From Thysanoteuthis rhombus (lineage: Eukaryota > Mollusca > Cephalopoda > Oegopsida > Thysanoteuthidae): a stretch of DNA of 64,000 nucleotides. This document shows positions 55,165-64,000 of this stretch, one piece after another (within the stretch, counting starts at the first letter, position 1; each line of letters opens with the position of its first letter). A model generated the notes under the pieces. That model ran no database searches. It had not been told where the DNA came from and saw only the letters and a list, made by a program, of their open reading frames with translations. The stretch spans positions 49,292,696-49,356,695 of the forward strand of contig OY735207.1 in the NCBI GenBank assembly GCA_963457665.1. Direction: 5' to 3'. The position numbers were made by a program, and so were the translations under genes.

Positions 55165-55404
55165 CAACTCACAATCATCACTCTTTTAACGTCCGTCGTT
55201 GGACATAGACCTTCGCCAGGATCCGCTGTGTTTCTCTGTCATGGGCGTTGCGGAGCCAGTATTTTCTAAATTTTTCCAGTTCATCTCTCCATCTTCTATT
55301 CTGTCAGCCTCGGTTTCACATGTGGTCTCTGGGGATCCATGTTGTGAGTCGTGATGTCCATCGGCTGTCTTTCATTCTCGCAACATGTCCAGCCCATTGC
55401 CATC
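55165..55404 (-). mobile_element. 5'-truncated RTE copy (subfamily A)
   Basis: Plus strand ATCATCACTC, then TTTTAACGTCCGTCGTTGGA. Minus frame WQWAGHVARMKDSRWTSRLT then TWIPRDHM (about 55316-55404). The RTE likeness stops abruptly at about 55405, while the frame stays open into non-RTE sequence up to 55501. Confidence 0.85.
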
Positions 55405-55895
55405 GCACACAATTGGTGAGAAGGGGTACGCCAGGTTTGACTATCTCCATCCTTTCCGGGGTAAAATCACTCACATCCACTTTAACTGTTAAAGATAACA
55501 TACATTGTCATTTTTTATCTTTTTGCATTACGATTCCCTCAAGCAAAAGTAATCTAAATCTTTAACACCAATAAAGCTGCTCTACAAAAATTATTCTAGA
55601 TTAAGTAAAGAATAAATGAATATTTTGTTTGATTCACAAAATTAAAATTAACAATAAACACTCGATAAGAAACATTCCAAAATGGAATAATCAAGTTACA
55701 AATACAAAACTCATTCTCAAATTCTCATAATTTTGTCCAAAAAAATATTTTTCAACTCATAACAAATAAATGTGTGAATTACCATGCCATAGTTTCGTAT
55801 TTGTCAAATTATTTAACGTCGATTTAATCAGTTGTTTGTTTTCTATCGATATTTTTTATGTGTCATTTTTAGTATCGATAGCTGGTCGTGCGTCC
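55405..55895. other. spacer; open frame continues from the RTE
   Basis: The minus-strand frame 55501-55405 reads MLSLTVKVDVSDFTPERMEI and VKPGVPLLTNCV and runs straight into the RTE C-terminus. I do not recognise it; it may be pre-insertion coding DNA. Confidence 0.25.
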
Positions 55896-55937
55896 CAAAG
55901 GGAGGTAACTACATTTAAAAACAAGAGTAACCTCCCA
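55896..55937. repeat. AAAGGGAGG hairpin 2
   Basis: AAAGGGAGGTAACT (55896-) is followed by AGTAACCTCCC; the arms GGGAGGTAACT and its partner match at 10 of 11 positions around a 15-bp loop. Confidence 0.75.
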
Positions 55938-55950
55938 TGGATCAGTCTTT

Positions 55951-56110
55951 CTATCGTGATAGTTTTTGTGAGTGTATGTGAGAGTGTCTATGTGTATGTG
56001 TACGTGTGTGTGTTTGTGTGTGTGTGTGTGTGTATGTGTGTGTGTGTGTGTGTGTGTATGTGTGTGAGTGTGTGCGTGTGTTTACGTGTTTGTGTACGTG
56101 TACATGAATG
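55951..56110. repeat. (GT)n microsatellite, interrupted
   Basis: GT units broken by AT, AC and GC steps; open frames on both strands here are by-products. Confidence 0.9.
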
Positions 56111-56404
56111 TACATGTTTGTTCTGCAGCTGAAATAAGGGACCAAACAGCTATGAAAATATTTTATGCAGCAAGATGAAAAAAATGGCCATATCTGTAAA
56201 TAGAGAAATCACGAACATAACCTTGATGCAAAGGCGATTATCAACTTCTAGAATGGTTGATATCGAACACTAAATCAAAAGACTCTATTTTAGTTTCGCC
56301 AAATTCATCCACAAAAAAATCTTTTTTACAATATCATATCGTGAATATTAGAATCAACATAAACATTTTTTTATCTTGGTTACAGGAAGCAGGTTATTAA
56401 CAGT

Positions 56405-56800
56405 ATGGTCAAACTCCTGTACAAAATCTGGAGTAGACTTTGTTTTCTTACCATAACAAAAATAACAATCAGAAAATGAGGTCTATAAACCGATATTTAA
56501 AATTTTCCTACCGTGGTTTGAACTCACGACAAACTGTTAGTCCGGGTGATATCGTAGTGATTGAGCTAACTTGATAAGTCTTAGATATAAATTTTAAAAA
56601 ATATCATACAGATATGTACCAGCTTATTTCATTCTAATAGATGAATACATTTATAGAAAAAATACATATTTTCATAATTGTTTCATTTGTTATTTATACA
56701 GAAAAGTTGCAGTAATCATATCCGGTTAGACCGGAACTTCGAGTGTAGTTTAACCCAGCAGAAATTAGTCTTGTCCTTTCTTCCTGATGTTCTACATAGT
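56405..56800 (-). repeat. dispersed family C, uninterrupted copy with tRNA-like part
   Basis: Minus strand, 56583 to about 56504: GTTAGCTCAATCACTACGAT (box A region) and GTGAGTTCAAACCACGGTAG (box B, near 56508-56530). On the plus strand the same blocks as at 18.29-18.56 and 18.98-19.09 kb occur, including AAAGTTGCAGTAATCAT at about 56704. Here the family is continuous. Confidence 0.6.
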
Positions 56801-57475
56801 TATCAGATCTGTCGACTTTTTACAAGAATGAAATTTCTATAATCATCTTAATAATTTTAGTAGATGATGGATTTTCCATAAGACGTAAATCAATAAGACA
56901 ATTTACTTAGAATCTAGGGAAATCGTCATCATATGGTACTTTAATATTATTTAATAATTTATCGCAGGAGCAGATGACTAGAAAGAACATTGGATACAAC
57001 CACCTTTTATTTAAAATAAACAATTAAAACTGCTCGACCAGCTTTTGATTGAGAGATTTTTCTCTGTTTTAGAGACGCCCCCACCTCTCTATAGAAGACT
57101 CTGTCTGTTGGTCAGTCGGTCGATAGATCTGGTCCCATATTTCAAGATTATATTGTAATAAGTTGTCATCTGTCGAAATTGGAAATTATTTGAAGAGCAG
57201 TTCAAGTTAGGAATATTCAGATACAAAGAATGATGAAAGTGAGACTGTCGTAGAACAAATCACAGCGGGGAATTTTATTTACTAAAGCAGTATTAGTAGT
57301 TAACAATATCCAGTAGACGGAAGTTTTACTGCTGGTTTTGTGAACGTAATTATGGAAGTTGCCAAAGATATATACGCCAAACAAGCCAACAACCACTTGG
57401 AAAGTATTTGTTTATGCCTAAGAAACATCCACTCTTATTACATGTTTGCGTGTACGTGTGATATGTGTGTAAGGG

Positions 57476-57484
<9 letters not shown>
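56801..57484. other. spacer, no gene seen
   Basis: Nothing recognised. Confidence 0.5.

Positions 57485-57526
<42 letters not shown>
57485..57526. repeat. (GA)n microsatellite
   Basis: About 20 uninterrupted GA units. Confidence 0.95.
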
Positions 57527-57527
<1 letters not shown>

Positions 57528-57639
57528 CAAATGATAGCAGAGATTTTAATAGATTTCCGTCGTAAACGCCGTGACGTTAAACGATAATAACGTCATCAGC
57601 GACTGGAAATTATACCTGAAAAAAGTAAAATCCAAGTTT

Positions 57640-58290
57640 AGCGTCTAACGTTAAGGGAGATAACTCTAAGTTTACCATCGGACAAATAACAGGAGAAAAA
57701 TTAAGAATAGCGCTTTCCAAATCTAAAGTATTTTATTGCGACATTTACACAACGAAAGTAAAAAAAAAGAATTTTCCTACGATGAAAAAATTTTTATTCT
57801 AAGATTTATATCTTTTCACCGAAAATGCCTATAATATATGTTAGTAAAAAAAATATGTTCAAATATGATGGTAGGACAATCATAAGTAAAATGAGCCAAA
57901 TAATCAAATAATTACACAGGGAGAGAAGTTTCTGAAATTTTAAATGGAAACTTAATATAAAAAAACTATATCGTCATTTTTTAGATTAGTGCTGAGAATC
58001 TAAATAAAATAAAATTAGTAATTGATGTTTTTGTAATTTTTAAAATTCCAGGTGTTTGGTTTACTTTGTCACGCTATATATTTTCAAAGATATGTCTGGT
58101 TTAATGGGGTGTACAAAAAATATTTCCATTTTAGATTTTTCTCCAATCTTTCTTCTTACATTTTGACGTGTGTGTTTTCGTAAGGTGTCGATTTCTGATA
58201 GGTACGTCAGCTAAGTTCGTACAGATGCCTACTGAGTAAAGACTAAAAGGGAGTTACCTAACTTGATACGTGAGAATTACCTCCCTTTAC
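57640..58290. repeat. spacer with two further AAGGGAG motif sites
   Basis: AAGGGAGATAACTC at 57652-57665 (single), and AAAGGGAGTTACCTAA ... GAATTACCTCCCTTTA at 58248-58288, a diverged hairpin with AAAGGGAG/CTCCCTTT arms. AT-rich, no gene seen. Confidence 0.6.
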
Positions 58291-60438
58291 GACGCATATC
58301 TTGAATTTTGACCCCGAAAATGCTTTTTAAAGGTTTTTAATCGAACATCCATATTGTTTGTAATTTTTAATTAGAAACACCAAAACTGAAATTTTGCAAA
58401 AAATGAGTGAGTTCATATACATACGGTATAAATCTGACAGAAAACCAACTGACAACAGTAAAATGAAACGGAATCTCGATTCTGATTGGTTAAAAAAAAT
58501 CATTATTCTGTTTTTGAATCATTAGAAAGATGCATCCTATTTCTTATAGGTTAGAAAAGATGTCGCATGTTTCTGATTGATCAGGAAAGATTTATCTTGA
58601 TTGGTTAGAAAAAATAACAGATGGAATCCAATTTTTTGTAAGGTGTGGTCCTATTTTTACTCTGAACTTATGCTCGAACTGAAGAGAGCGTGCTGACAAG
58701 TCAACCAATATTTTTATAAAAGAATATCCATGACACAAGTAAAGCAAGTTAACGATGCCTCCTCATCAAACCACATCTAATTTCGTTTTTTCACAGAAAT
58801 GAATACAGATCTTTATAACTTTTCCTGCAGTAACCTGTTATGCTAATAAAGCAATAAGTACCCTCTCTGTAAGTAACACTTGCGTTGAATCTCAACTAAT
58901 GACTTTTTTTCATAAAATGGATCAAACTTTTTTATGTTTGTCTTTGTTACTGATCCTGGAAAGAAAATTATATCCTCATTGACTGAGGAGAACAAATGGA
59001 AAGATTACTGACTGCTGCATACAATAATGATTTTAATGATATAATGACCCTTTATTTTGTAGAGGAAAAAATATTTTGATATAAGTCAAGAACGAAAAAA
59101 AATTCCAACATTAAATATCATTGTAACATGTGTATCATCATTTCATGCAGGGAATTTTCTTTTTTTCTTTTTTTTTTCTTCCATTATGGACAATCCTACA
59201 CTTTATCAAGAAAAAACAATTTTTCTAAATTGTTAGCATGCATGTATTTTCGAAAGTAATTTCCTCGTCGTAAAAAGTCAACAACAAAACTGAGAATAGT
59301 GCGTAAGTTTTTCTTCTTATGTTAACAATCCTGCTGCATATTAAGGATATGTCTTTGTTATCAAACAACCAGGCTTTTGCCCAACCCCCTTTCTACTCGT
59401 TCTTGAATATTACATATCTTGCTTTAAAATGTTATTTACTACTGAATGGAAGGGGAAATCAAAATATCGACTTCAAGATTTCTCGCACACATTATTTGTT
59501 AGGTGAGAAAACCCTACACTCCTGCGGATTAGGGATTAATAGTAGTACAAGTCAAGCTGATATTTAATTAAGTATTTTGTATTGGCTCAAGGACCAAAGA
59601 CCAGTCCACAACAAAATTAAAATTTCGAAATGACCTGAAATCTTTCGAAGCGGGTAGTTTTTGAAGAGGTCCTGCTCTCTTAGGTAATTAGTTTTTAACA
59701 TTTTTTTTTAAGTTCGTCAATCTACCACAGAAATTACAAATCATTTTTTTTTTTTTTTTAAGTAAAATCTTTAAATTTTGCAAATTCTCGGCACTTCAGT
59801 TTCCAGTATTACAACTGCAGAAAAAGTCACTCTCTTTGGGTTTATTGAAATTTTTTTTTTTCACTAATTGCGATAATTTCGGTGAAATCATGATTTAAAT
59901 TTCTATAAATTTGAAATGAACTGACCTCCAGCTTGAACTTATGATGTAATAATATCACCGTTATTGGATTAAATAAACAAATAGATGTTTTTTCTTGAGT
60001 AGATATTTGGTTTCATTTGTTTCTTTTAAAAGAGCATCTAATGTGACAACGATAGCATTTGCTTTCAGCTAATTTCCTATGTAGACTGGTGAGATAAATG
60101 CCGAAGCGGCCGAAAGTATCTGAAGTCATGCTTGGAAACATTATTTTAAAGTTCACAGCGAAAGTGTGTCAGATTTGGGCCGAATCTTATCGGTTGGGAA
60201 TTTTTACATATTGATATGCTGTGAAAAAAAACAAAAAAAATTTTAAAATAACAGACGACACAAAGGCAGCAAAACTCAAACTGATAATTTTTACCTTAAG
60301 AGATTTTCTTTCTTTCTATTCTCTTAACCTACCGTCAGTAATATGAAGCAATAATATTAACAAGGTAAGTTATATCCATTTTTGAACGTGGATTGCTTTC
60401 TATTTGTGCTTAAGAAGGCTCCAACTGAATTCGTCTCC

Positions 60439-60440
<2 letters not shown>
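58291..60440. other. AT-rich spacer, no gene seen
   Basis: 58470-58620 contains repeated GATTGGTTAGAAAA-like words (58483, 58545, 58593), perhaps a degenerate short tandem repeat. The open frame 59319-59567 is not recognised. Confidence 0.45.

Positions 60441-60505
<65 letters not shown>
60441..60505. repeat. (AT)n microsatellite
   Basis: About 32 uninterrupted AT units. Confidence 0.95.
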
Positions 60506-60508
<3 letters not shown>

Positions 60509-60688
60509 AAATTCGAGGAATCAAATCATGACAAATTACATGTCCTAACATCTAGTTTATACTGTCTCCTTCAAAGTAATCTTCTCGGGCATATGTACAG
60601 CAATCTCACAAAGGGTAGCAGCCAAAGTTCTTTCTACATTCACTTGGAACACGCTGTTCAAGTTCCCTGAAATTCTTTATCTACGTAT

Positions 60689-60692
<4 letters not shown>

Positions 60693-60751
<59 letters not shown>

Positions 60752-60790
60752 TACATATGCATGTTTTTAGATATATATATATATAAATAC

Positions 60791-60838
<48 letters not shown>

Positions 60839-60965
60839 TGACATTCACCGGATATATAACCTTGTAATTCTTATATATATGTGTCTGTGTGTGTGTGTGT
60901 ATGTGTGTGTGGGTATGTGTGGGTATGCATGTATGTAGATGTATATAGATATGAATATACATATA
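60693..60965. repeat. (AT)n and (GT)n array
   Basis: AT runs at 60693-60748, 60770-60785 and 60797-60823, then GT runs at 60824-60839 and 60885-60935 with TA interspersed. A unit with GATATTCATCGGGTATATA (60970) repeats an earlier GACATTCACCGGATATATA (60840), so the block is tandemly duplicated at about 130 bp. Confidence 0.85.
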
Positions 60966-61000
60966 TTTTGATATTCATCGGGTATATATGCTTGTGATTC

Positions 61001-61005
<5 letters not shown>

Positions 61006-61043
<38 letters not shown>
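61006..61043. repeat. (TA)n microsatellite
   Basis: About 19 TA units, ending at the left end of family E copy 2. Confidence 0.95.
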
Positions 61044-61045
<2 letters not shown>

Positions 61046-61323
61046 TAGAAAGCTTTACAGCTGTAAATATTGAATGTATTGAAAAAAACTCTTTTATTTA
61101 TGTCAATTCAGTCAATCATTACTCAATATCTGTTAATGTAATAGTGTTCATGCCTCACATAGAATCTGATGTTACGGTATTGTGTGATTTTCCTTTGGGG
61201 ATCATGAGTTGTTTTTGATATAACTGTTTCGAGGCTTTAAAAAAAAAATAATTATATTGATATGGTTCCCCACCAATATCGATCAAAGACTACTTAATTT
61301 TAATATGTACTTTTATTTTGCTG

Positions 61324-61324
<1 letters not shown>
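61044..61324 (+). repeat. dispersed family E, copy 2 (TA-flanked on both sides)
   Basis: CTAGAAAGCTTTACAG, TTCAGTCA, ATCTGTTAATG, GGATCATGAGTTGTTT, AACTGTTTCGAGG, a TTTAAAAAAAA run, ATGGTTCCCCACCAATATCG and ATCAAA, in the order of copy 1 (40.88 kb). A second TA array begins at its right end. Confidence 0.7.
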
Positions 61325-61387
<63 letters not shown>

Positions 61388-61535
61388 ATGTATATACATA
61401 TATATATATATATATATAAATAAATATAAATAAATATAAATATAAATAAATATAAATATATATATATATATAAATATATATAAATATGAATATATATATA
61501 TTTATATATATATTTATATATGTATTTATGTATAA

Positions 61536-61568
<33 letters not shown>

Positions 61569-61623
61569 AACATACCTTATCAAAACAACAAACTGTCTAT
61601 TTATATGCATATACATATATATA

Positions 61624-61673
<50 letters not shown>

Positions 61674-61674
61674 C

Positions 61675-61735
<61 letters not shown>

Positions 61736-61747
61736 TATATTTATATG
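61325..61747. repeat. long (TA)n/TAAA mixed array
   Basis: Pure TA runs separated by TAAATA blocks over about 420 bp. All open frames on either strand here are repeat artefacts. Confidence 0.95.
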
Positions 61748-61800
61748 TACACACACTTTTTTCATATATATATACATGTAATAACAAGTGTGTAAATAAC

Positions 61801-62034
61801 ATGCTTAGACAGAAGAAACCCTTGTTCAGAACAATGTCTGTCGTTCATAAAACTTTTGATAAAATCCAGCAAAAGGGATTTTTGTCGGATTTGCAGCACC
61901 TGTTCAACAAGCAAGATAAGAACATCAGCCCAAATAGATTATTGTATACTAATGATAATTCATCATTCCAAAAATTTCGTCAGAAATTACCCAGCCAAAT
62001 ACGATTAGAATGTCTCAGCGACCAAAATAGATAA
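61801..62034 (+). CDS. unrecognised ORF, 77 codons
   Basis: From the ATG at 61801: [20 protein letters not shown], then [20 protein letters not shown], and ends [10 protein letters not shown]. Ordinary charged composition just after the TA array, with no known family. The frame is also open upstream through the array, so the start is uncertain. Exon, unnamed repeat or chance. Confidence 0.2.
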   Translation: MLRQKKPLFRTMSVVHKTFDKIQQKGFLSDLQHLFNKQDKNISPNRLLYTNDNSSFQKFRQKLPSQIRLECLSDQNR

Positions 62035-63570
62035 AATCAGATATTTCAGATCACATAAAATAAAATATTCATTTATCTATCAGGGACAAATATAAGAGAA
62101 ATCATGAATTTTTTTTTTTCATTTGCATTCTTCTTCCAACGCCTATCGAAGTGAAAACAGAAATTACTTTTTATCTGCAGGACAAACTAGAACAGTTAAC
62201 TTTGCTCTAGATTCGCCAAATTACATGTATCTAATTTTATTCACTAAAGAAAACGTCACTCAGCATAGAAAGAATCACATTTGTACATGCGTAATTTTAC
62301 TTTTCGAAAACTAATCATAATATTGACTCATTTGATTTGAAAGGAGACCAAAATGTACAAATAAATTGAATTTTCCTGCTCCCCCTGATATAATTAAGGT
62401 GTATAACCAAAATATAATTTATCAGTTTCATTAAAATCTCCATAAATTTCAGTTTTAGTTAGGTTTTTTTTGGATCACTTTTACATCACCTCCCAAGACT
62501 GGTTTTGGGGCGAGGATGTTTAACTGATTCTTTGCAAGGGAAATGTTATCGTGGTGCTTATCATGGCTGACAGCAAGCTCTTATTAGTATAAGTATTAGT
62601 ATAGTCTAACTAACCTTAATTTGTATTCATACTTGTTTTCTGAAAATTCACATTTTCACTTTTTTTAGTGATCACCAATAATAAAAGTAATTCACTGATC
62701 ACCCCTTTTCCCATTTCCTTTCAATTGATCACTCCCAACAAATGACGTTGGTCACGTGACAGTTTCTATTGAGTGACTAACCAGACCCGTCTTCCAGCTT
62801 CTTGTTAATATTCTTGAATACCAGTCAAATAACATTCGATCAGATGATCGCAATTACCGATCTTGGTAATCGTTAAGCAGTCCGATGGTAACACGAGTCA
62901 TTCTGAAATAGTGGTGGTGGGCTTCCGCTGGAGGGATAGGACATTGGCATCCCCCACCGCCTCCATATTACGCCTTCTCCCCAAGGGTGAGAAGGTTTCT
63001 GAGTACCCAATCTCAATGTCCCCATATTTTAAAAAGATTGTATCAGTATTCGCTGATGCTTGCTTTATCGTGTCCCCCGAGGTCACGTCATGCTTCTCTA
63101 TAAACAGTCACACACTATCTGACACCTGGATCATACAGTGAATTGTACTTGTTTACACTACAAATGGCGATGAGTGCAACACCTTCGAGAGTGGAATACC
63201 TTTTGATTCTGTTGGTAGGACAAGACTGTGACCCATGTATCCTATAATCCAGAGAAGGGACTTATAATGTAATTATAAGAAATAACCCGCCTTATTTCAT
63301 GTACTCGAAACTGTGTCACATATCAAAATGGTTGCGATTTAACCGATTTAGACCATGGCACATACACCCTGAAATCCAGAGAGAGGACAAATGATATACT
63401 CGAAACGGTGTTAAACAATTGAGAGCTGTCAAATGTTTCTTAAAGAACACTCGATCAACATCAATCTAACAACGTATACAACGCAAACGGATGTTCATTC
63501 AGCACGGAATGTAAACGGAAAACTGCCCGGCCCTGTCTCGTGGTTGAAATAGCAACAGATTTTCCACCGA
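62035..63570. other. spacer with a GC-richer patch
   Basis: 62860-63140 is the least AT-rich segment near the end of the window. It carries overlapping open frames on both strands (62863-63141 plus; 62898-63086 minus), neither recognised. Confidence 0.4.
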
Positions 63571-63645
63571 AACCAGAAGTCAGCGTTCGAACTCAGGTAA
63601 GAGCTAGGATTCCGAATGCTGGTTTTCGAGGAAGGCCTTATGCTG
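63571..63645 (+). repeat. dispersed family G, copy 2
   Basis: AAGTCAGCGTTCGAACTCAGGTAA, with CTAGGATTCCGAATGCTGGT then TTTCGAGG; matches 43.91-43.97 kb. GCGTTCGAACTC has the form of a tRNA box B, so a SINE end is possible. Confidence 0.45.
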
Positions 63646-64000
63646 GCGCAATATCAATTTTCTGATCGTCTTCCGCCCCTGTGATAAGCTTAGTAGATAA
63701 TTAGATACTGCTAGTAGACAGCAGTGGGGGCAAAATAATTGGTTTAAGGCTGGTAGTTAGGAAAACTTTTTTATTCTGTTATGGGGAAGTGCAGTTTGTT
63801 TTTTGTGCTCGTTGAATCACAGTTTGAGAAAACGTTTCTGTTTTGTTTTTTGTTTTAAGCTTTTTTTTATTTTGTTTTTGTTTTGTTTTTTACTATGGTC
63901 TGCTCTGTATTAATCCATTACGCTAGAATCTGAACCTTGGAGTAGATAATTACCCCTTACTATCTGCGATCAGTCTGCCCGCGTACTAGGAAAGCCATGA
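63646..64000. other. spacer, no gene seen
   Basis: TTTTGTTTTT-rich stretch near 63835-63895, like that at the start of the window. Nothing recognised. Confidence 0.5.

Overview
The window reads as AT-rich, repeat-dominated animal DNA. I infer a mollusc, most likely a cephalopod such as an octopus. The grounds are long (TA)n, (ATT)n, (GATA)n and (CA)n arrays, many 5'-truncated RTE-type retrotransposon tails ending in (GAT)n, several tRNA-derived SINE-like units, and short hairpins built on AAAGGGAGGTAACT, a motif I recall from molluscan genomes. I see no bacterial gene organisation, no rRNA operon, no intact tRNA gene, no CRISPR array, and no host protein-coding exon I can name. This looks like an intergenic or long-intron interval.

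Layout. 1-9.5 kb: TA array; a 617-bp mariner-type element with matching inverted ends and TA duplications (2.14-2.76 kb); a 5S rRNA-derived unit (2.9 kb); tRNA-derived units (4.8, 7.4, 8.6 kb); a T-rich degenerate minisatellite (5.2-5.5 kb); an RTE copy whose 5' end is inverted, as in twin priming (7.7-8.4 kb). 9.5-20 kb: a long decayed retrotransposon 3' region of the restriction-like-endonuclease type (9.56-10.8 kb) with related fragments at 10.9 and 19.7 kb, a foldback (12.5 kb), a TTTTGCAG minisatellite (13.0-13.25 kb), and two dispersed families, one interrupted by another. 20-33 kb: six RTE tails, adjoining palindromes (21.2 kb), tandem arrays of about 110, 46 and 40-60 bp, and a notable locus at 25.4-28.8 kb where two arrays of one satellite of about 185 bp lie in opposite orientation around a decayed gene of a large uncharacterised family.

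33-45 kb: another RLE-type fragment, a Penelope-like 3' end (36 kb), tRNA-derived units, a 69-bp triplication (38.1 kb), a 129-bp coding repeat array (39.4-39.85 kb) that ends in an RTE copy, and more TA arrays. 45-64 kb: mariner transposase remains (45.15-45.56 kb), a decayed Merlin/IS1595-like transposase (49.4-50.3 kb), further RTE copies, AAAGGGAGG hairpins (50.7-58.3 kb), and very long TA arrays, one of which flanks the second copy of a family also seen at 40.9 kb.

No genes here work together as a pathway. The window is a layered record of non-LTR, Penelope-like, mariner and Merlin activity plus satellite growth. All protein-family names rest on my reading of motifs and remembered family consensus sequences; no search was run.
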